DNA of 64,000 nt from a virus: IMG/VR virus record IMGVR_UViG_3300035188_000277, positions 82,588-146,587 of that record; one strand, given 5' to 3'. Below the pieces are notes generated by a model. That model searched no databases, was not told the origin of the DNA, and was given only the letters and a program-made list of their open reading frames with translations. Shown here piece after piece: positions 49,821-56,067 of the stretch. A program made the translations under genes and the position numbers. Each line of letters begins with the position of its first letter. The first letter of the stretch is position 1.

Positions 49821-49857
49821 ACCAAGCCACAGGATCAAGAGCCTGCACTCAGTTCGA

Positions 49858-50388
49858 TTAGACCAATGCCTTCACATCGGCCATATTCAGGAACTTCGGA
49901 GCCTTGAAGCTATCGAGTTCTGCCTCGAGATTGGCAACTTCAGCACGAGCTTCCTCGGCCGTATGGATACAACCACGAGCACCATCGGCAGCTTGGCCCT
50001 TGGCATACTTACGACCGACAGCCTTCAGGCGAGCAAGGTTCTTGTTACGAATGTCTGCGATTTCCTCGGCAGTCTTATCCGTAATGGGCTTGCGATCCTT
50101 AATACCAGACATATCCAGCTTCGGCTTAATCAGCTTGGGCTTCGCAGCCTTCGGAGCAGCCTTCGCCTTGGGAGCACGAACACTCTTCGTGGCACCAACG
50201 CCATTCGCAAGACCGTTCTTGATAGCCAGATTGTAATAAGCCTTCGCACGCTTCAGATCACAAACCTTACCAGGAATACCAGACACAGCATCGGCAGCAA
50301 CAATCTTCACCAAGACTTCGTCCATCGGGAGCGAAGCATTAGCATCCATCACACTATGGACCAGACCAGCACGAGTCAACTTCGTCAT
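49858..50388 (-). CDS. Basic Ala/Lys-rich protein, 176 aa
   Basis: N-terminal 60 residues are folded-looking (MTKLTRAGLVHSVMDANASL ... LKRAKAYYNLAIKNGLANG), followed by a disordered basic linker (APKAKAAPKAAKPKLIKPKL) and a helical C-terminus with EEARAEVANLEAELDSFKAP. Higher GC and different codon choice from its neighbours. Probably nucleic-acid binding; family not recognised. Confidence 0.6.
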   Translation of the reverse strand: MTKLTRAGLVHSVMDANASLPMDEVLVKIVAADAVSGIPGKVCDLKRAKAYYNLAIKNGLANGVGATKSVRAPKAKAAPKAAKPKLIKPKLDMSGIKDRKPITDKTAEEIADIRNKNLARLKAVGRKYAKGQAADGARGCIHTAEEARAEVANLEAELDSFKAPKFLNMADVKALV

Positions 50389-50432
50389 TTCACTTCTCCA
50401 TCATATAAGAGGTCTCATCCGACCGTATTACC

Positions 50433-50460
50433 ATTCTACCGTATTTCGAGGATTTGTCAA
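50433..50460 (-). promoter_or_regulatory. Early sigma70-like promoter
   Basis: Minus strand TTGACA-N16-TAGAAT ahead of the 176-aa gene, about 45 bases from its start. Confidence 0.8.
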
Positions 50461-50495
50461 CACCTATCCTCAACTTTTTTGTTTATCGTGCCAGA

Positions 50496-50663
50496 TCAAG
50501 CAGTTACTAACGAACCATGTCTAGCCCACACTGCATCAACGTAGTCTGTGTGATTGTCCCTAAACCACAGCAAATAACGCTTGACTGCAACAAGAGATAT
50601 ATTAGTATAGGTGATAGTGCCATTGTCGAATTGCACTGTGAGATCATATGTTTCGATTCTCAT
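50496..50663 (-). CDS. Hypothetical protein, 55 aa
   Basis: Read from the strand: MRIETYDLTVQFDNGTITYT, NISLVAVKRYLLWFRDNHTD, ending HGSLVTA. Start overlaps the stop of the upstream gene (ATGA). Compact alpha/beta protein; function unknown. Confidence 0.55.
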   Translation of the reverse strand: MRIETYDLTVQFDNGTITYTNISLVAVKRYLLWFRDNHTDYVDAVWARHGSLVTA

Positions 50664-50761
50664 TGGATCACATCCAGGATTTGAGTAAGAACAACGAACA
50701 CAGAGAGACCAACAATCACCAGCATCATACCAATGACATTCTGCATTTCAGTATTAGACAT
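50660..50761 (-). CDS. Single-span membrane protein, 33 aa
   Basis: MSNTEMQNVIGMMLVIVGLS then VFVVLTQILDVIQ. Read directly. Lies just behind a TTGACT/TATAAT promoter. Confidence 0.5.
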   Translation of the reverse strand: MSNTEMQNVIGMMLVIVGLSVFVVLTQILDVIQ

Positions 50762-50783
50762 GTTTATCATCCTCACAGTAATG

Positions 50784-50811
50784 ATTATACCAGTATTCTC
50801 GAAATAGTCAA
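50784..50811 (-). promoter_or_regulatory. Early sigma70-like promoter
   Basis: Minus strand TTGACT-N16-TATAAT; the spacer is one base shorter than the 17-base group. Confidence 0.85.
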
Positions 50812-50814
50812 CAC

Positions 50815-50955
50815 TTATTTTGTCTCAACTACCATTTCTGTTACTTCTACGTATTCGCCCTCTTCATACATGCACTCGGCATAATTATAAGCCAGAGTTT
50901 CATTGGCGAACACTCGCATTTTACCTTCATTGGAGACACAGACGAATACGATCAT
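50815..50955 (-). CDS. Hypothetical protein, 46 aa
   Basis: Read from the strand: MIVFVCVSNEGKMRVFANET, LAYNYAECMYEEGEYVEVTE, ending MVVETK. Similar in layout to the paralogous 60-75-aa early proteins (strand, strand, helix with YAE). AAGGAGTTTTGAAA precedes the start. Confidence 0.55.
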   Translation of the reverse strand: MIVFVCVSNEGKMRVFANETLAYNYAECMYEEGEYVEVTEMVVETK

Positions 50956-50977
50956 TTTCAAAACTCCTTATATTCTC

Positions 50978-51005
50978 AGTATACCGTATTCTGGATATAT
51001 GACAA
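50978..51005 (-). promoter_or_regulatory. Early sigma70-like promoter
   Basis: Minus strand TTGTCA-N16-TATACT, about 25 bases before the 46-aa gene. Confidence 0.75.
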
Positions 51006-51086
51006 GCGGAAACTGGACCATTACTCCACTTTTTTTGAAAATAATTTTGGGCTGGTGGTGGCCTCCACCCTCCCGCCTTCCCTATT

Positions 51087-51115
51087 ACTATACCTGATCC
51101 CAGCCAAAATGTCAA
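51087..51115 (-). promoter_or_regulatory. Second, upstream sigma70-like promoter
   Basis: Minus strand TTGACA-N17-TATAGT. Its transcript would begin with a G/C-rich leader (GGGAAGGCGGGAGGGTGGAG) and run into the 51.0-kb promoter. I see no gene between 50955 and 51225 on either strand. Confidence 0.75.
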
Positions 51116-51224
51116 GCGACGACTCGACCATACGAGCAAAAATAAAACTGCGCCCTACAGCACAGTCTTAGCTTGCTTTATTATTGGATTGTAGTAATAT
51201 TATAATAGAAATAAGGAGAGCAAA

Positions 51225-51401
51225 ATGTTAAAACTCCACCGTTTAAATAAAGCCGAAAATATTAATGATGAATATAATAATATTAATAACGTGGTGGCTT
51301 ATATAGTTAGTGAGGGTTTTATGGGCCATGATACGGTCGTCGGTTACGTTTATTTAAATGAAAATAATAAACTCCGACGGGAATATTGCGGCTGGCTTTA
51401 A
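51225..51401 (+). CDS. Hypothetical protein, 58 aa, plus-strand island
   Basis: Read directly: MLKLHRLNKAENINDEYNNI, NNVVAYIVSEGFMGHDTVVG, ending REYCGWL. AAGGAGAG precedes the ATG and a TATAAT-like box (TATTATAATAG) lies at about 51200-51210. Opposite in direction to its neighbours. Function unknown. The 147 bases after it hold AATTACT-type inverted repeats only. Confidence 0.55.
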   Translation: MLKLHRLNKAENINDEYNNINNVVAYIVSEGFMGHDTVVGYVYLNENNKLRREYCGWL

Positions 51402-51548
51402 TATAATAAAATAGTAATTCACCGGAGCTAATAGTTTAATTACTATGGCTCTTGGTGATTACTGGGGCTTTATAATAATTAATAAACACACCGACCAAAC
51501 AACGATTACATTTCTAAAACGGGATTTAAATTCCCCCTAAATATTCCC

Positions 51549-51818
51549 CTAATTACTCCCCTCCTCTCGTTTTAATTCCTCTACGATTTCATTCGCCAAA
51601 TCTATTTGTTCAAAGTAATCTAATATCTTATTCTCCCATTCCATAATATCAGCGTAATCAGCCCCGAATATAGCGGCAAACGATAGAGTAACTTCCTCTT
51701 CTAATAGTTTATTCCCATTAGTAGTATCAATTACGGTTAATAGGCCAGCGTATTCGTGTACCCTAGTAACCTTACAGGCGTAACGATTATCTAATTCCGC
51801 TTCCCATATTGGTTTCAT
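51549..51818 (-). CDS. Hypothetical acidic protein, 89 aa
   Basis: MKPIWEAELDNRYACKVTRV, beta N-half; acidic helical C-half (DYADIMEWENKILDYFEQID). Coupled to the 45-aa membrane protein gene by ATGA. Not recognised. Confidence 0.55.
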   Translation of the reverse strand: MKPIWEAELDNRYACKVTRVHEYAGLLTVIDTTNGNKLLEEEVTLSFAAIFGADYADIMEWENKILDYFEQIDLANEIVEELKREEGSN

Positions 51819-51952
51819 TTAAACCATTCCTTTCTCAATTCCCCTAGTATATCAATAAACCATTTTGGCCCGAATACTAATACGCCTATTGCTAGTAATA
51901 TAGAGCCGAATGATAGAATTAGACGGGAGGCGATATTTAATAGTAGTTTCAT
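51815..51952 (-). CDS. Single-span membrane protein, 45 aa
   Basis: Read from the strand: MKLLLNIASRLILSFGSILL, AIGVLVFGPKWFIDILGELR, KEWFK. ATGA overlaps at both ends show that it belongs to the operon. Function unknown. Confidence 0.55.
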   Translation of the reverse strand: MKLLLNIASRLILSFGSILLAIGVLVFGPKWFIDILGELRKEWFK

Positions 51953-52134
51953 TTAGGCTTATCCTTATTCATTTCTATATTATGGAGGTCAATAATCAAT
52001 TGGAGCAATTGTAATTGAGTTCTATCATATCCTATTCCGGCATATGTTTTACTCTTTTCTTTTGCTTCAACTAATCTAGTATAATGACGCTTTTCGTTAT
52101 TAATCCATTCTATTTGTTTGGGCGTTAATATCAT
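51949..52134 (-). CDS. Hypothetical helical protein, 61 aa
   Basis: Start at ATG 52134 (MILTPKQIEWINNEKRHYTR) behind GAGGGGGAT. Ends LIIDLHNIEMNKDKPK. Not recognised. Confidence 0.55.
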   Translation of the reverse strand: MILTPKQIEWINNEKRHYTRLVEAKEKSKTYAGIGYDRTQLQLLQLIIDLHNIEMNKDKPK

Positions 52135-52135
52135 T

Positions 52136-52321
52136 TTAATCCCCCTCAATCTTAATATTCTTCCAATCCGGGAGTAATTCGAATAATACCCGTTTCGCCT
52201 CTTTAATTGATTTACTCTCTACTATTTCCTCTACCCTTACCGGATAATAATCATTATCATATAAAGCGGCAATTAAACGGTAATATTCGCCGTATTTCTC
52301 TATAGTAACTCGCTTTTCCAT
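52136..52321 (-). CDS. Hypothetical protein, 61 aa
   Basis: MEKRVTIEKYGEYYRLIAAL, YDNDYYPVRVEEIVESKSIK, a beta-strand pair then helix. First gene behind the 52.35-kb promoter with GAGGAGAAACGAA before its ATG. Confidence 0.6.
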   Translation of the reverse strand: MEKRVTIEKYGEYYRLIAALYDNDYYPVRVEEIVESKSIKEAKRVLFELLPDWKNIKIEGD

Positions 52322-52344
52322 TTCGTTTCTCCTCTTATATTATC

Positions 52345-52372
52345 ATTCTACCCTATTCCGGGAAAATGACAA
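52345..52372 (-). promoter_or_regulatory. Early sigma70-like promoter
   Basis: Minus strand TTGTCA-N16-TAGAAT, spaced like the 51.0-kb copy. Confidence 0.75.
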
Positions 52373-52449
52373 GCGGCGACTGGAGTGTAGGAGACAAGTT
52401 GACTATCAAAATTATTTTAAAAAAAATGGAGTTATGGCTCAGTTAGCGC

Positions 52450-52477
52450 TTGCGTTTTTCGAGGATTGAGGTAATAT
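52450..52477 (+). promoter_or_regulatory. Rightward sigma70-like promoter
   Basis: Plus strand TTGCGT-N16-TAATAT, 30 bases before the 76-aa gene; divergent from the minus-strand promoter at 52.35 kb. Confidence 0.5.
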
Positions 52478-52508
52478 AAGAATATAAGCTGAAATGAAGG
52501 AAACTGAA

Positions 52509-52739
52509 ATGACCTATTCCTACCCGACTAAAACTGAGCTGTTCTCCGTTATGGCTCAGACTACGTTTAAGCCTTTTGATAAAATGGACTGGGACGCCTT
52601 TGCGGGCTGCGAAACTAAAAATCCGCTTATCGGTTACTACGGCGATTTTACTATTGTAATTGACGGCGGTTTAATTAATATAGTCCATTCCGAGGATATG
52701 TATGGCGGTCAATTGTTTGAATTAAACAAATTGGCCTAA
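52509..52739 (+). CDS. Hypothetical protein, 76 aa
   Basis: Start at ATG 52509 (MTYSYPTKTELFSVMAQTTF) with AAGGAA before it; an in-frame ATG at 52494 lacks a site. Contains PFDKMDWDAFAGCETKNPLI and a beta C-half. First gene of the rightward trio. Confidence 0.55.
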   Translation: MTYSYPTKTELFSVMAQTTFKPFDKMDWDAFAGCETKNPLIGYYGDFTIVIDGGLINIVHSEDMYGGQLFELNKLA

Positions 52740-52763
52740 TTCTAATATAATAGGAGAATTACT

Positions 52764-53015
52764 ATGGATAATATCAATAGAGAATGGGTTATTCGCACAA
52801 ACGAATTAGCCGATTTATATGATAATAAACAGGTTAATTTAGACGAATTCTCCGACGACCAGTTAGTATATCTGGCCTATTGGAATTGGGGTTATTCCGG
52901 TGCAGCTAAAGCCAAAGAGGCGCTAGAATGCGAGGCGGAATTAATTCGTCGTGGCAATCCTTATAATCAGGAATACGCCGATAAATTACTCGATTTATGC
53001 GAGGATTATCAATGA
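52764..53015 (+). CDS. Hypothetical protein, 83 aa
   Basis: MDNINREWVIRTNELADLYD, LAYWNWGYSGAAKAKEALEC, EAELIRRGNPYNQEYADKLL: helical with a TPR-like feel. AGGAGAATTACT before the ATG. Coupled to the next gene by ATGA. Confidence 0.55.
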   Translation: MDNINREWVIRTNELADLYDNKQVNLDEFSDDQLVYLAYWNWGYSGAAKAKEALECEAELIRRGNPYNQEYADKLLDLCEDYQ

Positions 53016-53230
53016 AATATAATCTATCTGAATGGGAATTACAGGATATTGTTGACTTACTAGAGCATTCAGGCTATAGTAGCGATGATATTACATTCGC
53101 TGATTATAAACATATGAATAGATACGGCCAAGCTGTGTTTACTATCGGCTACGACGATATTGACGGCGAGCCTGGAACTGGTCGAGTCTACGTTTCGATA
53201 AAAGATGGGCGCTTTGTAGCTGAGTTCTAG
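53012..53230 (+). CDS. Hypothetical protein, 72 aa
   Basis: Start at ATG 53012, overlapping the upstream stop (ATGA). MKYNLSEWELQDIVDLLEHS, GQAVFTIGYDDIDGEPGTGR, VYVSIKDGRFVAEF. Its TAG stop is the first TAG of the 12-bp array; the frame continues through four TAG codons directly into the next gene. Confidence 0.55.
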   Translation: MKYNLSEWELQDIVDLLEHSGYSSDDITFADYKHMNRYGQAVFTIGYDDIDGEPGTGRVYVSIKDGRFVAEF

Positions 53231-53272
53231 GTCATTCAGTAGGTCAACTCATAGGTCAGGAGATAGGTCATG
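53228..53272 (+). repeat. 12-bp amber-rich tandem array, part 1 (4 units)
   Basis: GGTC occurs at 53230, 53242, 53254 and 53266, exactly 12 bases apart. Units are TAG GTC ATT CAG, TAG GTC AAC TCA, TAG GTC AGG AGA, TAG GTC ATG AAG. All TAGs are in frame with the genes on both sides. The AGGAG inside unit 3 serves as ribosome site for the next gene. Confidence 0.9.
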
Positions 53273-53551
53273 AAGTTCCGTGTCACCAATAACTACCGTG
53301 ATTCTAATATGACTGGCTTCCTTGGCGAAGTCAATACTACCTACGCTCGCCTTGTTGAAGTGTTTGGTCAGCCACTAAGCGGCTCTGGCGACGGGAAGGT
53401 AAACTCCGAATGGATTATTAGGTTTGCCGACGGCAATGTAGCCACTATTTACGATTGGAAATTGCCGGAGACGCCTACCGAGGATTATTCCTGGCATATT
53501 GGCGGTCATAAGCGCTTCGTAGTGGCTCGGGTGGCGGCGTTGGTCGCCTAG
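53270..53551 (+). CDS. Hypothetical protein, 93 aa, flanked by repeat arrays
   Basis: MKFRVTNNYRDSNMTGFLGE, VNTTYARLVEVFGQPLSGSG, a beta-rich protein with VNSEWIIRFADGNVATIYDW and a Trp-rich turn. Its ATG is part of the last unit of array 1 and its TAG stop part of array 2. A short domain of this type (NTTY..L...FG.P.....KV..EW...F.DG....IYDW) recurs among small phage proteins. Function unknown. Confidence 0.65.
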   Translation: MKFRVTNNYRDSNMTGFLGEVNTTYARLVEVFGQPLSGSGDGKVNSEWIIRFADGNVATIYDWKLPETPTEDYSWHIGGHKRFVVARVAALVA

Positions 53552-53650
53552 TAGGTCAACGTGTAGGTCACAGCGTAGGTCATTCAGTTGGTCAACGGGT
53601 TGGTCAGGGTGTAGGTCAGCCCATTGGTCGTTGTCTAGGTCAGCTGTTAA
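53540..53650 (+). repeat. 12-bp amber-rich tandem array, part 2 (9 units)
   Basis: GGTC at 53542, 53554, 53566, 53578, 53590, 53602, 53614, 53626 and 53638, again every 12 bases. Unit form is T(A/T)G-GTC-NNN-NNN. The 12-mer TAGGTCATTCAG is shared with array 1. The phase is the same as array 1 (276 bases, 23 x 12, apart). In frame with the preceding gene it reads only TAG stops until a TAA at 53648-53650. Confidence 0.9.
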
Positions 53651-53732
53651 GCGTCTTAATTAATGCATCAACAATAGTAATTACAAATAGCCAATATACT
53701 AGGCCAATCATCATTCCTAATAATCTAGGCAT
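53640..53732 (-). CDS. Single-span membrane protein, 30 aa
   Basis: Start at the third of three consecutive ATGs (GGAGATGATGATG), which fits GGAG spacing. MPRLLGMMIGLVYWLFVITI then VDALIKTLNS. Overlaps the end of the 75-aa gene. Its stop touches the end of repeat array 2. Confidence 0.5.
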   Translation of the reverse strand: MPRLLGMMIGLVYWLFVITIVDALIKTLNS

Positions 53733-53952
53733 CATCATCTCCAATATATTTCTTCCACTCTTCACTAGTAATTCCAGTCTTAATAAACTCTCGCTGTCCC
53801 GCTGATAGGTCAGGGAATGCATCTTCAATATAAAGTTTACCGTGAGTCCAGGCCAGATAGCGGCGCTCAAACTCGTCCTGTTCGTATTGGTCAATCAGTA
53901 GGGTATGCCACTGGTCAGATATTGGTGATTGCTTGGTTATTCTAGCGGGCAT
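53725..53952 (-). CDS. Conserved small phage protein, 75 aa
   Basis: MPARITKQSPISDQWHTLLI, DEFERRYLAWTHGKLYIEDA, FPDLSAGQREFIKTGITSEE-W. The (A/D)FP-LS---REFI-TGIT-EEW ending is a phrase I have seen in many unrelated tailed phages. Function unknown. Overlaps the 2OG oxygenase gene by 16 bases. Confidence 0.65.
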   Translation of the reverse strand: MPARITKQSPISDQWHTLLIDQYEQDEFERRYLAWTHGKLYIEDAFPDLSAGQREFIKTGITSEEWKKYIGDDDA

Positions 53953-54536
53953 GGTAATAAATTCTCGCCTTGTTTCATAAACTGAAATACAATAGAATAT
54001 CTGGGCGTTGTAGCAATAGAGGAAATAGGAACTGGCTTATGCATTAGGCCAGAATCAAATATTACTATTCTTCCTGGCTTCGCTGCCACTGCAATCTCGC
54101 ACTCGCCATTCTTATTACAGAATAGAGTCTCGCCTTGCCAATCCTTATCCCAATTACTATTGGCGTAATAGAGCATTGTCTGGTCGCCTGTATCCCTCGG
54201 AGCTCCAGCGTCGACATGCCAGAAATACTTCGAGCCTTCCAGAATAGCATTACACCAGCATCGAGTTAATACTCTGGCTGTCAGAGTCTCGTCTAATAGA
54301 TGCATAATATTCTGTCCCTCGAAGAAAGACAGATTGACGATATCCTCTTTACTAAAAGACGAAGAGGGATATATGTATGCACTATGCTCTTGAAGAGTCG
54401 TAGAGGATGAACGGAATTGGAAATACGATTGGGTGAGGAATTTGTGTATGAAATAGACTTTCTGAGGATCGAATACGTCGTCGAATATACGTATTTTATC
54501 TCCTGTAGTCGTAATCAAAAAACTATATTTCATCAT
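53937..54536 (-). CDS. 2OG-Fe(II) oxygenase, 199 aa
   Basis: GSKYFWHVDAGAPRDTGDQT holds H107-V-D109; DWQGETLFCNKNG and IVIFDSGLMHKPVP the jelly-roll strand and H166; TTPRYSIVFQF the Arg179. P4H-like fold. It is separate from the 37-44 kb cassette but may share its purpose. Confidence 0.85.
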   Translation of the reverse strand: MMKYSFLITTTGDKIRIFDDVFDPQKVYFIHKFLTQSYFQFRSSSTTLQEHSAYIYPSSSFSKEDIVNLSFFEGQNIMHLLDETLTARVLTRCWCNAILEGSKYFWHVDAGAPRDTGDQTMLYYANSNWDKDWQGETLFCNKNGECEIAVAAKPGRIVIFDSGLMHKPVPISSIATTPRYSIVFQFMKQGENLLPCPLE

Positions 54537-54548
54537 ATCATCCTATAG

Positions 54549-54573
54549 GAAAAGAGGGGAATGAATCCCCTCT
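54549..54573 (-). terminator. Rho-independent terminator
   Basis: AGAGGGGA / TCCCCTCT, an 8-bp stem with 5-base loop, followed on the minus strand by TTTTCC. Ends the 116-aa gene before the oxygenase. Confidence 0.85.
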
Positions 54574-54575
54574 AA

Positions 54576-54926
54576 TTATTCGTTTGGAAAATTGTCAATT
54601 AGATTGACACCATTCTCAGTAAGAACATTGATGAGATCGTTTCTGTATTCTTCTAGCTTTGCTTTATCAGAGCCAGACAATGAACAATTGTAACCGTCTG
54701 CAAGCTGCGAATCTGGAATTACTCTGATTCCACCAGTGTTCTCTGTATTAGTGAAATTGTTAGACAATGGATTCTTAGGATTCAACGGAACAGAAGTGTA
54801 ATTGGTATAAATGATACGGAATCCATAAGAGTTTTCGCTATAAGTTACGACTGGCGTAATATATTCAATTGCAGATAGCTTAATAAGACCCTTTGCAACA
54901 GGAATTCTATAATATTTCTCAGCCAT
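54576..54926 (-). CDS. Hypothetical late protein, 116 aa
   Basis: Start at ATG 54926 (MAEKYYRIPVAKGLIKLSAI) with AAGGAGATTAAA upstream. Beta-rich (YGFRIIYTNYTSVPLNPKNP) then a helix. A late promoter box lies 36 bases upstream and a terminator follows, so it forms a single-gene late unit, perhaps a virion protein. Confidence 0.6.
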   Translation of the reverse strand: MAEKYYRIPVAKGLIKLSAIEYITPVVTYSENSYGFRIIYTNYTSVPLNPKNPLSNNFTNTENTGGIRVIPDSQLADGYNCSLSGSDKAKLEEYRNDLINVLTENGVNLIDNFPNE

Positions 54927-54961
54927 TTTAATCTCCTTGTATTGGCAGAACAATTATGGTG

Positions 54962-54969
54962 TATTTATT
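54962..54969 (-). promoter_or_regulatory. Late promoter box
   Basis: Minus strand TAATAAATACACC at the end of the 77-aa gene, ahead of the 116-aa gene. Confidence 0.6.
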
Positions 54970-55201
54970 AGAACTCTTGAATTACCATTTTCTTGTCAAC
55001 GCAGGTATATAGATGACCCGTGTTATTCTTACCGTAGGAATAAGTTCTATCGAGATAGACGCCACCAGCCTCTGCGCAGCGAATAGACTCTTGACTTACC
55101 TGTTCTTGACGACCACTATCGAGATAGATAGCAATTCCAATGAACACAATCAATCCAAATAATAAGCTGCCGACCATTAGACTTTCAGCTTTCGGTGTCA
55201 T
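54968..55201 (-). CDS. Small membrane protein with CxxAGG motif, 77 aa
   Basis: Membrane segment at residues 9-27 (MVGSLLFGLIVFIGIAIYL), then SIRCAEAGGVYLDRTYSYGK and YTCVDKK. Same layout as the genes at 33707 and 55676: anchor, C-x2-AG, later Cys. 1-base overlap with the upstream gene. Confidence 0.6.
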   Translation of the reverse strand: MTPKAESLMVGSLLFGLIVFIGIAIYLDSGRQEQVSQESIRCAEAGGVYLDRTYSYGKNNTGHLYTCVDKKMVIQEF

Positions 55202-55389
55202 TAGTATTTCTCCAGAGCGTCGAGCAGCAGCTTCGCCATATCAACTGATATTGCTACCTGCTCATATGTTCTATTTCTACTGACTATATCATCCAGCTTA
55301 TCACGGAGATAATCAATACTACGGAGATAGGTATCGTCGAGATGCGCCGCTCGTTGCGCCTCTTCAAACCACTGTTTCTCTTGCGTCAT
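55201..55389 (-). CDS. Hypothetical helical protein, 62 aa
   Basis: MTQEKQWFEEAQRAAHLDDT ... AKLLLDALEKY. Coupled at both ends. Not recognised. Confidence 0.55.
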   Translation of the reverse strand: MTQEKQWFEEAQRAAHLDDTYLRSIDYLRDKLDDIVSRNRTYEQVAISVDMAKLLLDALEKY

Positions 55390-55679
55390 TATTCGTGCAC
55401 CTCAAAGATATGCCAGACCAGCTGAGTAAGATGTCCAGTCTGGACTGTCTTAACATATTCATAATGCTTCTTATCGTAGTCTACCATCTCGAAGCCAGTA
55501 CCAAATACATGGAATACATACTTACGCTTCTCTTTCTTAGGATTAACAATCGCCCAGATCATAGGCATTCCGCCCTGATTCTGAATATCGAGGATCTTTG
55601 CGCCCCTCGGCATTTCAATCTCATAAATGGCGTTGTGATGGATATCTACGCCCAGCGGATATTTGTATATCATTTTCAT
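55389..55679 (-). CDS. Conserved phage protein of the DUF7352 type, 96 aa
   Basis: MIYKYPLGVDIHHNAIYEIE, MPRGAKILDIQNQGGMPMIW, AIVNPKKEKRKYVFHVFGTG and a C-terminal TVQTGHLTQLVWHIFEV. The KYPL...MP+GA+ILD+Q pattern is common to many phages. Function unknown. Confidence 0.75.
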   Translation of the reverse strand: MKMIYKYPLGVDIHHNAIYEIEMPRGAKILDIQNQGGMPMIWAIVNPKKEKRKYVFHVFGTGFEMVDYDKKHYEYVKTVQTGHLTQLVWHIFEVHE

Positions 55680-55867
55680 TTTGTAACCTTCCTACATTCC
55701 ATTTCTGTAAAGTTAGGCAGATGCACCCACTCGTAACCAGCAGAGATACAATCCTTCTGTCTCATCGTAAACAGATAGTTGGAATATGATGTTGATGCCG
55801 CAATTGCGATCGCAGCAATAAGAAAACATCCAATAAAAATCAAAAACCCTTTGCCTTCGTCGCTCAT
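55676..55867 (-). CDS. Small membrane protein with CxxAG motif, 63 aa
   Basis: Membrane segment at residues 6-25 (GFLIFIGCFLIAAIAIAAST), then RQKDCISAGYEWVHLPNFTE and MECRKV. Third member of the anchor plus C-x2-AG family. ATGA coupling. Confidence 0.6.
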   Translation of the reverse strand: MSDEGKGFLIFIGCFLIAAIAIAASTSYSNYLFTMRQKDCISAGYEWVHLPNFTEMECRKVTK

Positions 55868-56067
55868 CGTTTTACTTCCATTACCGATAGTTGGTGTTTA
55901 ATGGCGCTGGAATTTACAAAGAATTCCGCCCAATAAGTATTATCAAACACTGCGATAACAACCTTATGACTACCCCAAGGGCTATAAACTACAGCATATA
56001 GTTTAGACTTCTTACCCTTTTCCCAGGTAACGTCGAATGATTCTTCTTTAACCTTTAAGAGTTTCAT
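55864..56067 (-). CDS. Small protein related to the 48.5-kb gene, 67 aa
   Basis: TWEKGKKSKLYAVVYSPWGS, VVIAVFDNTYWAEFFVNSSA, SVMEVKR. A paralogue of the gene at 48498-48698. The conserved TYWAEFF helix recalls the YAE helix of other small early proteins. Function unknown. Confidence 0.6.
   Translation of the reverse strand: MKLLKVKEESFDVTWEKGKKSKLYAVVYSPWGSHKVVIAVFDNTYWAEFFVNSSAIKHQLSVMEVKR

Noticed and set aside
50927-51139. 70-codon minus-strand frame
   Set aside because: Runs through two sigma70-like promoters and a GC-rich leader; no ribosome site.
53228-53650. 12-bp arrays considered as a CRISPR array
   Set aside because: Units of 12 bases with a 4-7-base core and no uniform 30-base spacers; no cas genes.
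53012-53650. Genome-wide reassignment of TAG to an amino acid
   Set aside because: TAG ends other clear genes here (for example the 187-aa gene at 22.9 kb, the 195-aa oxygenase, the 75-aa gene at 53.7 kb) and no suppressor tRNA is in the window. Local readthrough remains open.
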